In this document: in pieces, positions 27,700 through 39,967 of the stretch
Layout of the letters: the number at the start of each line of letters is the position of its first letter
Position numbering within the stretch: position 1 is the stretch's first letter
Assembly: GCA_035772785.1 (NCBI GenBank)
Contig: JAOCPU010000020.1
Coordinates: 1-64,000, forward strand
Direction: 5' to 3'
From: Phlebiopsis flavidoalba
Lineage: Eukaryota > Basidiomycota > Agaricomycetes > Polyporales > Phanerochaetaceae
Length of the DNA: 64,000 nucleotides
The notes under the pieces: model-generated
Databases searched by the model: none
Told to the model about the DNA's origin: nothing
What the model saw: the letters and a program-made list of their open reading frames with translations, nothing else
Position numbers and translations under genes: made by a program

Positions 27700-30541
27700 C
27701 TGGTCTTTTCAGGGCGCTCAAGATTGCACGTTCACAAGCGCCATGTGGCGATAGCCTCGGTGGAGGGGATCGGTACGTCGAACAATGATTGTCCCATCAA
27801 AAAGAAGCGAGGGGCACACCTTGAGTAGTTTGTAAGGGGGGATGAAGTGTACTGCTGGGGCAAAAGAACCTGCATGGCTGATATCACTGGCTCGTATCGA
27901 AATGGGGCCTTTCGACAGCCCGGAGAATCAGACGACTAGACCAGATTCTCTGAGAAGGCATCAGTAGTGCTCCGAAAATTGAAGTCTGAGTTTGCTCAAG
28001 GATGTACGGAACAACAGTACGTACAAAAGTTGACCTATACTTCTCCATCTGCTACCATTTCGCTTTCTCGGCTCTTCTGCTCCTTTTCCCGCTCGCCAAC
28101 CGTTCGTTCGAGACCTCGATATGATCTAGCCTTCTTGCGTTCCAAGACGGACTAGACCAGAGCTGTCCTTTAGGCGTGCCACCTCCGAGTGGTACCCCTA
28201 CGTCGCGCACCTTATAGGTATTATTTGTTGGCCTTGGGGACGGACCTGGGTCAAATAAACGGGGGTGAAGAGGGCTGGCATTGGGTCTTGCAGCTTGTAG
28301 AAATTTGATCGGAAGGAGCGTTCGTGAGATCAATATGTAGCGGTGACATTCAGATGGGTGTCGGTCTCGAGCGTTGTAGCGGGCTCGGGCGTTTGTCTGG
28401 GAGGAGAAGGTTATGCTAGGCCGCATTGGAGGCCGTCCATGATTTCTACGAAAATATCGGCAACGGACACATGACGATTCGCGTCTCCAGATGCGAGCAT
28501 AAATACAATCGCAGAGCACGAGATGGGAGGGGAGGCATCGGCCATATTTCGTAAATTGGTTTGGCTGTATTACGAAGCGGTGGGGCAGTATTCTCCCTGT
28601 TGGAGAGGTGCCTAGATAGGGATTTTTCTGGATCCGTGTTTAACAACGCCGTCAATAAGCTCAGGTTTCTCCAGCCCGGTGGCCCCGATGAGGAAGAGGA
28701 TAGCCACGAATGTGCCGGTCCTGGTTGTACAAAAGCGGTCCCAAGTAGGTCAAAAACATACATCTGCGAGCCGTCACTGTTCGAAGGGCCAGTAGATTGA
28801 TCTTCAGCGCGCGATATCCCGGCGCCGAATGTCGTAAGCTGCTTCGCGGGATCGAGCTTGTGCAGGTTGAAAAAACGAAATCGTGTTCCGGGCCAAGAAG
28901 GCGGGAGGCACCGTCAGCGCATTGCATCGATATCAAGGCCGCGCGAAGAGAATTAATGTATTTATAGTGGCGACCTCGGCAATTGAAACTGGTCGGAGAA
29001 GCTCGGGGGAGACGGGTGACCATGAAAGGACGCGTCAAACTAGGAGGCAGTATGGCATTTTAGCGTTGAGGACGTATTTGAGCTTCGTCGTTTATCGTCT
29101 GCGCTGCTGTCGCCTCCACTGTATTTGGCTTGACAGTGTTACTTGGAGAGTTCATCCCAGGAGCTGAAGCGCGGCGCGAAGTCCCCTTCCAGACACGAGG
29201 CAGGCACGACTCGCTATTCACAGTGGTCGCGGGTGAATTTTCGTTTAGGATGGCGATTTGGCGGCAGCAATGAGAATCTAAGGCATCTTGGCTCTGAGAT
29301 AGCGTGATGGGGAGCGAGAAGTATAGTGTCGTAATAGTGCTGCGTATGCGGAAACTGACCACCTGGCCCGCTGCGCTCACCCCTCGGTCTGTTCGAGACC
29401 TAACCACTTCTCCCAGCCCACGCCTTCTAAAACCCAACGTGATTTGGATCGACCAAGCGTGTGTGGACTAGAGCATTCCGAGACCACCTCCTCGAACAGT
29501 GGGGAGGGGGAGTGGGGCTTATTTGGTTTCTAGACCTGATTAATAGAATATTGACCGTCAGAAGCCGAATTTAAGGCGCAAATCTGTTCGAGATGGCTGG
29601 CTGCGATGTCGAAAGGTTTTTGTGATCTTTATTGGAAGCTCTGGAGTACGTGAACTATGAGCTACCCGTCACGAGAATTTTGCCTGGTCTTTCGCTAGGT
29701 GAAGCTTGTCTACCTCAATTTCCACTATGCGCAGCGGATGATATCTTCTTTGGAGGAGGAAACTATATTTATACCGTCTTGTCCCGATGATACGTGTATT
29801 CTCCTTTGACGAGGCGATTTGCAGTGACCGACTAGTGTTACAAAGGCCAACGTACCTGGAGGCCTTCGACAGATCCATTCCCTGTAATGTTGTAGTCAAT
29901 GAGACGAGGCTATATGTTCGTGAAAACTTGAAAGTGGGCTGTTTGAAAACGCGATCAATATGGTTTTGTATGAATCGCGACAAGAGCCTCGTGCCACTGT
30001 CCGTTATATAGCATGCGTCGTCGTTCTTTAGGGGGTCTCATTTAGCTGTCAACGGTGGTCGATTAACCTCCGCAAGCCCACTGCTCTGCATAAGTTTTCT
30101 GACTCGACAGTGACAGAGGCGATTATAGCTCTCGTACACTGAATGGATTTGCGTAGGTCAAGAATTGAATTGTGGTGAACAGAGTGAGTGAAACTTGAGT
30201 GAAAGGAGTGTGGGAGGCAACTCTCGACGCGGACCAGGTGGGAAACCTGGGCCGCATCTGGCTCGCTTTTAAGGGCAGGAAAATATCAGAATCAACCTGA
30301 TTTGATCCTGTATTTAGTAGGGGTAACGCACCAGCGCGCATGGGCACACCACGCGATCTACAACCGGGATTTTATTTTTCTTTGACCGCGGCCACTGACT
30401 CGGTTGCCCTCACCGTAATCCGATTATATGTCTGTATTAGCGGCTATCGAGGTCATCTTTTTCACCATAATCGCTTTCTGGAGAAACCTCCATCTTCCTC
30501 GTCTCCGCACGAGTTGTATAGTACGTTTTGGGCCGACATCC
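27700..30541. other. Region without an assignable gene
   Basis: Open frames of 60-155 codons occur on both strands but none carries a recognisable domain. Minus-strand fragments around 28,450-29,040 (for example a short hydrophobic stretch near 28690) might belong to a small membrane or secreted protein, but no exon chain can be assembled. The segment 29,670-30,010 has competing frames on both strands. The last 200 bases are the LeuRS promoter. Confidence 0.35.
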
Positions 30542-33500
30542 ATGGCTGCACCTACAGGTCCCATCGAGCTAGCGCAGGTACAGTGCATGTTATTCCGGGT
30601 CTCGTGGCGCTGATGAGGACCGTTCAATTGTAGACCGGTAAAGCGCGACTTTCTCAAGTCCCTTGAGTCCAAATACCAGAAACGATGGACCGACGAACGC
30701 GTCTTCGAGGTCAATGCACCCACGCTTGAGGAGATGCAGGACATGACACCATGGCGCAAACCCGCGAGAAGTATCCAAAATGGTTTGGAAACTTCCCCTA
30801 CCCTTACATGAATGGATCGCTGCATCTGGGTCATGCCTTCACTATCTCAAAAATCGAGTTTGCTGCCGGATTCCAGAGGATGTTGGGCAAACGCGCTCTG
30901 TTCCCTCATGGATTCCACTGCACGGGTATGCCAATTAAGGTGCGCAATACCCGCGTATTGTCATGTCTATCGCTAACAATCCCTCCAGGCTGCTGCTGAC
31001 AAAATCATCCGTGAAATCGAGATGTTTGGACCTGAATTCGAGACAGTTCAGTGCCGAGGAAGAGGCTGCAGAGGCCCCAGGCCGCACGCTAACCTAGCCT
31101 ACAACTACTGAAGACAGACCCTGCGTCTCATCGCGTTGACAAGGCGAAAAAAGGGAAAGGTTGCTGCGAAGGGCCACAGGCCTGCAGTACCAGTTCCAAT
31201 CATGGAGTCCATTGGCGTTCCTCGGTCGGAGATCAAGAAATTCGCGGATCCTTACTACTACTGGCTGGAATACTTCCCACCAATTTGCATGGACGACCAC
31301 AGCTCCGCGTTCGGCTCTCGTATCGATTGGCGTCGGTCTTTCCTGACCCCACAGACCGTAACCCGTATTACGACCACTTTCTTGTTAGACACTTGAGTCG
31401 TCCGTGGCAAACCAACAAGCTATACAGTATGGGAAAGATCAAGTTCGGCGTAGCGGTATACGATTTACAGCCCGAAGGACGGTCAACCCTGCATGGACCA
31501 CGACCGTGCGGACGGTGAGGGACTGGGACCCCAAGAGTATACCGGCATAAAAATCGCAGTCACCCAGTGGAGCGAGGCGGCGAAGGCGAAAATTGAGAAC
31601 AACGTTGGTGGTCGCAAAGTCTATCTTGTAGCTGCTACGTTGCGCTCCCCGGAGACTATGTACGGCCAGACGAACTGCTTTGTCAGCCCAAGCATCAAGT
31701 ATGGCGTGTTTGCGGTGAACGAACATGAAGCATCATTTGCACGCCTCGCAGCGCACGCAACATGGGCGTTCCAGGTATCTTCTCGACTCGCAGGGCAGGT
31801 CCACCAACTGATGGAGATTGACGGCTCAGCCCTCATCGGCTCCAAAATCTCAGCACCGTTTGCGGTGACACCAGAGATCTACGTCTTGCCTATGGACACC
31901 ATTTCCTTCCTAACAAGGGTACTGGCGTCGTCACTTCCGTTCCTTCAGACTCACCCGACGATTACGCCACATACATGGATCTCCGTAAGAAGGCCGATTT
32001 CTACAAGATTGACCCATCGTGGGTTGCCGTCGACCCTATCCCCGTGATTTCTACACCTACCTACGGAGATATGATCGCTGCTACGCACTCGTCAAGCAGC
32101 TAAAGATCAACTCCCCCAAGGACCGCGAAGCCGCTTGCTGAGGCGAAGGAGATTGCGCTACAAGGAGGGTTTTCTGATACTGTCAACGCATGGTCATCGG
32201 CGAGTTCAAGGGTCGAGCCTTATCAGTGAGGCAAAGGTTATAGGTCCGGAGAGAGCATGATTGCTCAGGGAGTTGCTGTGGCCTACGCTGAGCCCGGTAA
32301 GGTCTTGTCATTTCGCGTATGGACTCGGACGAATGTGTCGTCGCCCTCATGGGACCAATGGTACCTGGACTACGGTGAGGCTTCTTGGAAGGCCGAAGCT
32401 GAAAAGTGAGTTCATCTAATTGGACCTCAGACCGTGTCGCTGATATCAACTCACCCTGTATGCTGGTAGCACGGATGGAGACGTACAACGCGGATACTCG
32501 CAACGGCTTTGAGGGTGTCCTCAACTGGCTCAACAAGTGGGCCTGTGCGCGAACATACGGGTCTTGGCTCCAAGCTTCCTTGGGATCCCAGTTTTTGGTT
32601 GGAGAGATTTGAGTGACTCAGTCGACAATCTACATGGCCTATGCCTACACTGTTTGCTCATTTCTTGCAGGCAGCGGTTCGTACAGTCTTTGCTCCCTCG
32701 CGCTATCCTGCCCGAAATACGTTATTTTCCAGAGCTAATTTGTATCTGAATTTGTGTAGGTTCAATTGACGGCAGCAAGCCTGGTCTGCTTCCCATCAAG
32801 GCCTGAACAGATGACAGATGAGGTTTGGGAGTACAATCTTCCGCAACGGACCCTGGCCAGCGAATAGCACGATCGCTAAGGGAGAGTCACGTTGACACGA
32901 TGAAGCGCGAGTTCGACTACTTCTAACCCCTTCGACATCCGTTCGTCTGGCAAGGACTTGATCCCGAACCACTTGACTTTCTGTGTCTACGTCCACATGC
33001 CGCCCTCTTCCCCGAGGAGAAGTGGCCACTGAGCATGCGCACGAACGGCCACCTAATGCTGAACGGCGCGAAGATGTCCAAGAGCAAGGGTAACACGCTG
33101 ACCCATGCGTCAGGGCATTGAGAAGTTTGGCGCAGGTGCGACGCGGCTGGGCCCTTGCGGACGCAGGGCTGAACGGTATCGAGGACGCAAACTTTTGACG
33201 AGAAGTCCGCAAATGCGAACATCCTGCGCCTGCACACGCTCATTCTTTGGTGTGAAGAGATGACCCAGAACCTGTCCACATCTCCGCTCACGGAGTGGAG
33301 CGTAAGAACTTCCATGACAGGCCGTTGTTCGAGAATAAGGAAAGGAGATCTAACCACTCATCACACCACTTACGGTCACTACGAACGTGAGTCTCCTATC
33401 GTCCTAGCACAATGCTGCATCGACTGAACGTTGTAACAGTACGAACTACAAGGATTGCCTTGAAGTACGGCTTCTATGACTTCAGACCGCTCGTGACTGG

Positions 33501-34336
33501 TACCGCGAGGTTACTGTGGTGACCACGTGGCATGCACGCTGAGATGTGATCTCGTCCAGTACTGGACCTCCGCGATCTCCGCCCTCCTCATTCTCGGAGG
33601 GGGCAATCTGCATTCGCACCGCACTTTCTCAGAACACGTCTGGAGCGACACATTCTCAAGGAGTCAAGCCACGGTACAGAACCGCGACGTTGGCCAACAC
33701 CGTCATCGACACCCAGACAAGGCGGTGCTCGACGCGGGCGCGTACGTGGCGGACGACAGATGAAGACCTGCGCGACGCGGAGCTTAACCTCCTCAAGAAG
33801 AGAACAAGGGCAAGCGTACGGATGCGAACGTACGACCCCGAAGAAGACAAAGTCCGTCCGAATCTCGTCGCGTCGAGCTTCCCCGAGTGGCAAAAAAACG
33901 CGTGCGTGCGAGATCGTCAGGAGGCGTATGCGCCTGGAGGCGGACAAGGTCGACGACGCGCGCGTACGTAGCGTACTGCTTGACCGAAGGGAGGGGTCTG
34001 ATCAAGGACAAGCGTGCGATGCCGTTCGTCCAAGCGTTTTCAAGGTATGCCATTTAGCCCCGTTTTTGTGCACCTCTTGAGCTAATGTTGGCTTCGCGCA
34101 GAAACGCATGACACTGTTCGGCGCGGCGACTGCCTTCAACCGCACGGTACCCTTCTCAGAGATTGAGGTCCTCGGCGAGGCACTTCCCTTACTTCATCAG
34201 CAAGTCTCTCAACCTGGTCGACGTCGAGGTCTTGGACGGTTGAGCAGGCGAGAATAGAGAAAGGTTATAGGCGCCTCTAATGGTGGACAGCGCCGAGCCT
34301 GGATCGCCCCCGCATTCGAGTACATACAACGTATAA
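30542..34336 (+). CDS. LRS1: Cytosolic leucyl-tRNA synthetase
   Basis: Charges cytosolic tRNA-Leu. The first exon encodes [12 protein letters not shown]. After an intron the family signature starts: [22 protein letters not shown]...[25 protein letters not shown] with the class I HIGH motif as HLGH (30823), [36 protein letters not shown]. The CP1 editing insertion follows (for example [14 protein letters not shown] near 31390, [20 protein letters not shown] near 31690, [12 protein letters not shown]). The second signature [11 protein letters not shown] is at 33070. The C-terminal half continues with RALGLRDLYRE-like and [20 protein letters not shown] fragments. The gene ends [11 protein letters not shown] before the TAA at 34334. 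A one-base insertion near 30643 and many later ones break the frame. Length fits eukaryotic LeuRS (about 1,080 residues). Confidence 0.93.
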
Positions 34337-34676
34337 CGCATTTCCATTGTTAGAGGGTTATAGATGTTGCCTGTAACAAAACAAGATAAAAGGTTGATAC
34401 CTTGACACTGGGGCTGGTTAGCCGAGCGAGGACAGAGTTTGCAAAATCTGGACAAATCTGCAAGACTTTTACAAGCCGACTGGCATTCTCCCCTCCAATG
34501 ACATGGAATGGCTCGACAAACGTAGCTTGGTTCGTAAAAGAAACTAACTTTACGTAACGACGATGTCGAGCGCGAACGAACGTGTGTTCCAGTGGCTTCG
34601 CACGATGACCCGAAAAGCTATAGCTGCATGTATTAAATGTTGGTATGGTATGTAAAGATAGTATATAGCCTGGGTG

Positions 34677-35936
34677 CTATCCGACCAAGATTTTTTCTCG
34701 GTTTACGCAAGGCAGGGGTATATGAATCAAGGCGCAGCTAATCCCGAGGTTCACAAGCCTATGAGGATGTCCCTGCTGGACGCTCGCAACGGATACATCC
34801 AGCTTGTTCTTCGCGATTCGACCGCCGTGATCGTTGGGCCAAGCAGCCCTTGGAGAGAGTCGAGCCATCGGATGGGGGGAGAGCGTCCGTTGTTTGCTGG
34901 CTACGTCAACGGACCGTCGTTGGTGGCCAATGAGGACAGGGACGAGGGCGCGTGGAGCACCCACTCGACGTCTCAATTCACCTCGTGCACGTGCCCGTCG
35001 AGCTCGGGGAAGTTGACGTTGAGTGTAGGAGCACGCCTTGGGCAGGAGCGGCAGGGCTCGTTGCAGGCCGGCTGGCTGAGGAGCGCCTCGACGAGCGTCG
35101 TCGCGAGTCCGGCGTACGTCTGTCCCGGTCCCCCCCCCCCCGGGGCGGGGGCCCCGACCGTTGCGGGTAGATGGCGGGCACGACGAGAGAGTGCGGTGTA
35201 GGGGACTCTGGGCGGTGCCTGTGCCAGAGAAGGCGATAGCGGGGATGCCCAGTGAAACGGCTTTGCCGGCAGCGCCGCTGGAGGTGCATTGAGTGGAGGT
35301 TGAGGAAAGATAAAAGGGACATTGCGTACAATTGGTGCCGGATCCGAACCCGGCAGCTACCCAAGGCACAGTGTTGTGGCCGACGTTAGGACCGCTCACT
35401 AGGAGGTCTGGAGCTGCGCCGTATTCCAGAGCTTGGGCGCGAGAGTCTGAATGCCGTATGCGCAGAAGTCCGCACTGTGTAATGATTAGGGCCAAAAGTC
35501 AAATATCTGCATGTAACAAAGTGTCATACGGGAATGCATTGATCCAATTCAGCGTGCTGGGAAAGAAAAGTCAATGGCGGCTCGTAACCAGCAGACTACT
35601 GGACGTACGATCACTGGCGTTATTGCCCATGGCGGCGCCAGCAGCACAGGTGTTTGAACTCGCACGGGGAGGTACGAGCGGTAGCAGTCCTCTGCAGGGC
35701 ACCCCTGCCAATTCGTTATCCGCGGGGCACGATGGAGAATCACCTAGGCCAGCATCAAACTCAGTACTCTGCGCGATGAGTTGGCAAAGAATATACCTAC
35801 ATCATGTCCGTGATCCACCAACGCCTCGAACTGTGCGCGAATCTGAGCGGTGGCCCAACCGTCATCATCTGAGATCACGATGCGCTCTGCGACTGCAGCG
35901 ACTGCACAACAGAACCAGGACGCCGAGTCCCTTCAT
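34677..35936 (-). CDS. SurE-like secreted acid phosphatase, paralogue 2
   Basis: A second SurE-family phosphatase. It starts MKGLGVLVLLCSR (35936), a short signal peptide, then RIVISDDDGWATAQIRAQFE (metal-binding DDD) and ALVDHGHDV, LSAPADNELAG, CAAGAAMGNNASD, TLNWINAFPY, CAYGIQTLAPKLWNTA, PDLLVSGPNVGHNT and GAAGKAVSLGIPAIAFSGTG, then LNVNFPELDG. The C-terminal part KNKLDVSVASVQQ leads to a stop at about 34677, though the true stop could be a few codons earlier. It converges on LeuRS with about 340 bases between. Compared with paralogue 1 it has the same exon order but clear divergence, so the duplication is not recent. Confidence 0.87.
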
Positions 35937-38027
35937 GGTCAAAGGAAGTGGTGGGGAGAAAGGAGTGCGAGAGTAGAGGTGCCTGATAGCTGGGCTACTG
36001 TCAGCCGGCACTCGTTCCGCACTTTTGTACCCGTGTCAGTGCGGCTTCGCCGGATTCTGATGGGTGGTGAGCGATATGAGTACCATAAAAAAGCGACGGT
36101 CATGAGTCAGTGTGCACAGTGTGCACGAAATTGGCTGCGACAGATGCGAACACAGAGAGGCCATGTTCCATGTTGCCAGGCCGCGCGCCAACGCCGAGCT
36201 GCTTAGCCTGGAAACAAGCCGTGTGGTAACTCGGCCACATGAGCAGGAATAGTTCACGTTCCTGCGTGCGCTCAGCGGCTTTCTCGGTGAGAGAAGACTG
36301 GAGATCGTATTGGTCACGTCGCTATCGTGAATCGAATAACGTGGGCCCAAGTTATTTACAATATATTTTACTTGCATATAAACGTTATGAAATCCAGGAG
36401 ACTGCCCCGGATGTCGGTGTACGCAGTAACTTCAAATGGCAAAGATTTCATGAGGCTATAGAAAGGTACCTGTCCATGCGCATCAACAAAAGGTCAAAGC
36501 ATGTAATTATCTGGAATGGTCGATTGTATACTACTTAACATGCAAGAGTGACCATGAGATCCAAGAGGCAGGTGGTCGACGTACGTCTTCGCTGAGAAGG
36601 CAGATCTAGATATGATCGTGTGTTTAAAACGTGCGATACGTTCAGACAGCCTATCATATCAAAGCGTATAATAGTTGTGTATTTGATAGTCAATGAATCG
36701 TAACAGCGTCATTTAACAAAGTTTGCTTGAGTATTTCAGTAATAGCTGGCTGCTGGCACACTCAGTACTCCGCCGCGAACTGTAAGACTCCATGGAGGAT
36801 CAGGCTTCTATGACGGGGCGTCTATGTCGGACTATGCCTCGCATTCCCATGCTGTTCGGCTCGAGTCTGGACGGAACACAATGAATTCTATCTCGTGAGA
36901 TCGTGCCCACGTCCCGAGTCCGAATACAAAACTTTCTTTCTTGTACCACATCCTCTCTAAACCCTTGAGTGCGACCCTCGGAGCCGTTCTACCCCGCATG
37001 CACAATCGCAAACTCGCCGCCTCAAGATTGTGTTCGGTAAATCTGCTCCCGACGAGCAGCCCGTGTCTCACGCCTGTACGGTCCGCACTTGTACTGTGTC
37101 GCGCTGCTGCTGTTCGTCAAGTGCCACCCACACAAATACCATGCGCGAAACTTCACCGACGAAATATTCCACGATCGAGATACTGTGTACCGGTGTGTCC
37201 TTAAATCCCCTCATCGCTGCTATCGACGCTAGACTTGATTCATCTTTGCATTCGATTATTGACTGTCATGGCATCTCAGTATTCTGCACCACTGCTCCCA
37301 GGCTCGACCACCCTGATAGGAGCGGGCACTACCCGACTGCTTATGCGGGTCACATCAGATCCTGTGGATGTCTAGGGGCAGGCCTGAAACGAGTGACGAA
37401 GATCAGCGGACTTGGCAGTGCGGGGCCTTTCTCGGCGGAGTGCCCCCCGTCAGAACACTAGGGTCCCGTGCGTCTGGAGAGGGCCGGGGGGAACAGTCGA
37501 ATGCGCGGGAGGCGCTTACCTAATTGATGACGGGGGCGAGGAAGAGGGTGTTGGGAAAAAGGCGGCGCCCGGCACAGCCCACTGTGCCCACTAGCCAGCC
37601 ACAAGTCCTCTGCCGGACAAGCCTTTCCTTCCTGCACACCAGCCAGGCCCATTAAGCGCTGGAGCGTACTCCCCCAGTCCCTCTCCTACGGTCACGACAC
37701 TCGACCCTAATGAGTGCATATATTTTAAAAACGAAGTGAGTGTGCTCGTTGTGTAATAAATGTCCCGCCGGCGTCGCCACGGCGCTCGGTCCGCACGTTC
37801 GTCGCCCAATGCGCAGCTCCGGCTCACGCCATCGACTCCCCCCCCCCGCACAGTCGGCACCACCTGGCGCGCGATGGGCGGCACAGGCGCGCCTAGACGC
37901 GTCCCGACCCGTAACGGGCGTGGCTCGACGCTGCCTCGCCCCACTAAAAGCTCTCCCCTGTGGCCATCCTGTGGGCTTCTCGACGTGTTGAGAATGTCAT
38001 GCTAATCTCGTCTAACAGTCGTCACAG
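35937..38027. other. Region without an assignable gene
   Basis: No family is recognisable. Open frames worth noting are a 99-codon plus-strand frame at 36239, a 79-codon minus-strand frame at 36832-37071 with ordinary protein composition (MRHGLLVGSRFTEHNLEAAS), and a 143-codon plus-strand frame at 37030. The last two overlap, so at most one is real. GC-rich sequence from 37.4 kb produces low-complexity frames. The final 200 bases are the promoter and leader of the Nhp6 gene. Confidence 0.35.
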
Positions 38028-39265
38028 ATGCCTGAAGGTGAAGCCACGACAAGCAACCAAGGTGAGGTTATGCCCTCCCGCGTCTCCTATATGCGTCTCT
38101 CTGGCCCTCGCAGCCGTTTGCCACGTCGACAAACGGCCACCGCGCGACTCCAAACATGCCCCAGACGACTCTGCGGCTTGGAGTTCAACATCGATTACCA
38201 CGAGGGGCCGCTTTCCCCCCTGGATTGCCGATAAGCGCGCAGGTCGTCTCGTTTCGACTTCGGTCGTCGCGTTCTCCTCGACTCTCTATACGTCACCGGG
38301 ACACCGTTACGTGGTGCGGGGCCTACGTCGTGAGGCAAACGCCTCGAGCGTCATATTACATTGTCTAAGCGGCGCCGCGCTGGGCGTCATGTTGGCGGGC
38401 TGGTGCGCCTTGGGACGCTCTTGACCATTACGCTGCTGTTCAAGCCCAAACCTTCGTCAGCTGCAGCTGCAGGGGTGTGTCGCGTGCACACGGCGACTGC
38501 GAATGCATTGTGTTCTTGCTCGGGCGTTGGCTATATGCGCTTGTCGGACGCCGTCTGTCTAGAGCGCATATATGCACTAGTATCGCGGGGTGTTATGATT
38601 GACCAAGTCCGCCAGCCCCTGCACCGCGGTGCCGTCAGCAAAACTGTTTTCGGTCTCATTCGCGAGGTCGCCCTTTCTTTACATCCATACTTGACGCGTG
38701 TTCATATATGCGATATGCATGCATGCTTACCTACTTTCATTTCATTAGCGCAAGGCCGCGGCCCGACAAGGAAGTGAAGCGTGACTGCTACGGCTACACC
38801 AAGGGCGGCAAGAAAAAAGATAAGAATGCTCACCCAAGCGCGCCTCTTTCCGCGTACATGTTCTTCAGCAGGACGAGAGAGAACGCGTCAAGGCAGAAAA
38901 CCCCGACGCCGGTTTCGGTACGTGACTCATTTTTATCGCAAATATGGCCATTCGTACATGACGAATGTATGCGTTCAGGTGAAATTGGTAAGCTGTTGGG
39001 TACGAAGTGGAAGGAACTGAGCTCTAGAGGAGGAGAAGAAGGTGCGCATATATGCATTGTGGCGTGGTCGGTCTTCCTCACATCCGATTTGCAGCCCTAC
39101 GTCGAGGCAGGCGGAGAGGACACCGTGAGGGCCGCCCGAGAAGGAGAAGAAGGAGTACGATGTGCGTTTGTCTCGCGTTCTGTCCGAGATCATCTCGCTC
39201 ATGTAGGATGTCAACAGAAAAAGAAGGCTGCTGACAGTGGTAGCGCTGATGGTGAGGAGGAATGA
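38028..39265 (+). CDS. NHP6: HMG-box chromatin protein Nhp6
   Basis: A small non-histone DNA-bending protein of the Nhp6/HMGB class. The likely first exon is MPEGEATTSNQ (start at 38028), ending at GTGAGG (38062). A long intron of about 690 bases precedes the basic stretch RKAAADKEVKR and the HMG box: KKKDKNAP...LSAYMFFS (38805), ERVKAENPDAGF-like residues in a shifted frame, then GEIGKLLGTKWKELS (38980) and PYVEA (39095). The C-terminus is RKKKAADSGSADGEEE with the stop at 39263. Three more short introns and a handful of one-base indels are present. Placement of the first exon is inferred from the family's usual MPKEA-type start and is less certain than the box itself. Confidence 0.82.
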
Positions 39266-39967
39266 CGAACGAGTAAATGCGTCTTACTCACTCCTCGCAC
39301 CGTCTCGGACCAGTGGTCTTTTATACACTGCAAGATCGTTGACCGTCCCGCCGCCGCCGCACTCCTCTTGAGGACTATGCCTTTCTCTTCCTTCTAACCT
39401 TTGCCGTGGTCGACTCTCTTATCTCATCATCCTTCGTCATCTGCGGCTGTCTACCTACCGCCCCGCACGTATTAGTAGTTACCGGTACGAGCGCTGTGTC
39501 CAGAGGCGTCCTGCACTTGGCCTTGCTGCTTGCTCAATGTAATCCTAGACAACGAATCACGACGGAATCTGTCTATAATATTGTATTCTTTTTCTATTTC
39601 TGCGCATCTGCGACCTGCAGCCCGCCGTGTGAGTTGGGGGTGTGCGAGAATATATGATGCATGGAGAGCTGAGAGCGATCCGCCTCCTCGGACTTGTCGT
39701 CATGCACAGAACAGCCCGGCCGTGTTGCCTGTGTGCCAGGCCCATCGCTGCATCTTGTTCAGCACCATGACCACGCCCCTCCCACCTGAGCTCCTGCCCC
39801 CTCTCGTTCGCTGACCACGTCAGCAATAATCACCACTATACCCGCCCAACCTCCGCTAGACATCCCTTGATCTCGCGTTAATTACCCAGTCGCTTTGCTC
39901 GCGTCTACCACACACCATACGCACTCGCACCCACACGCAGGCGCAGCCCGCAGATCCATAAACAACC
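39266..39967. other. Intergenic: NHP6 3' end and KES1 promoter
   Basis: No coding sequence recognised. The region before 39968 is rich in C and T (CACACACC, CCCGCCC, CTCCTGCCCCC), as is common in promoters of expressed genes in this group. Confidence 0.45.

Noticed and set aside
35335..35390. tRNA-like box B (GGTTCGGATCC) on the minus strand
   Set aside because: It lies within conserved coding sequence of the second SurE paralogue, and no acceptor stem or anticodon arm can be formed.
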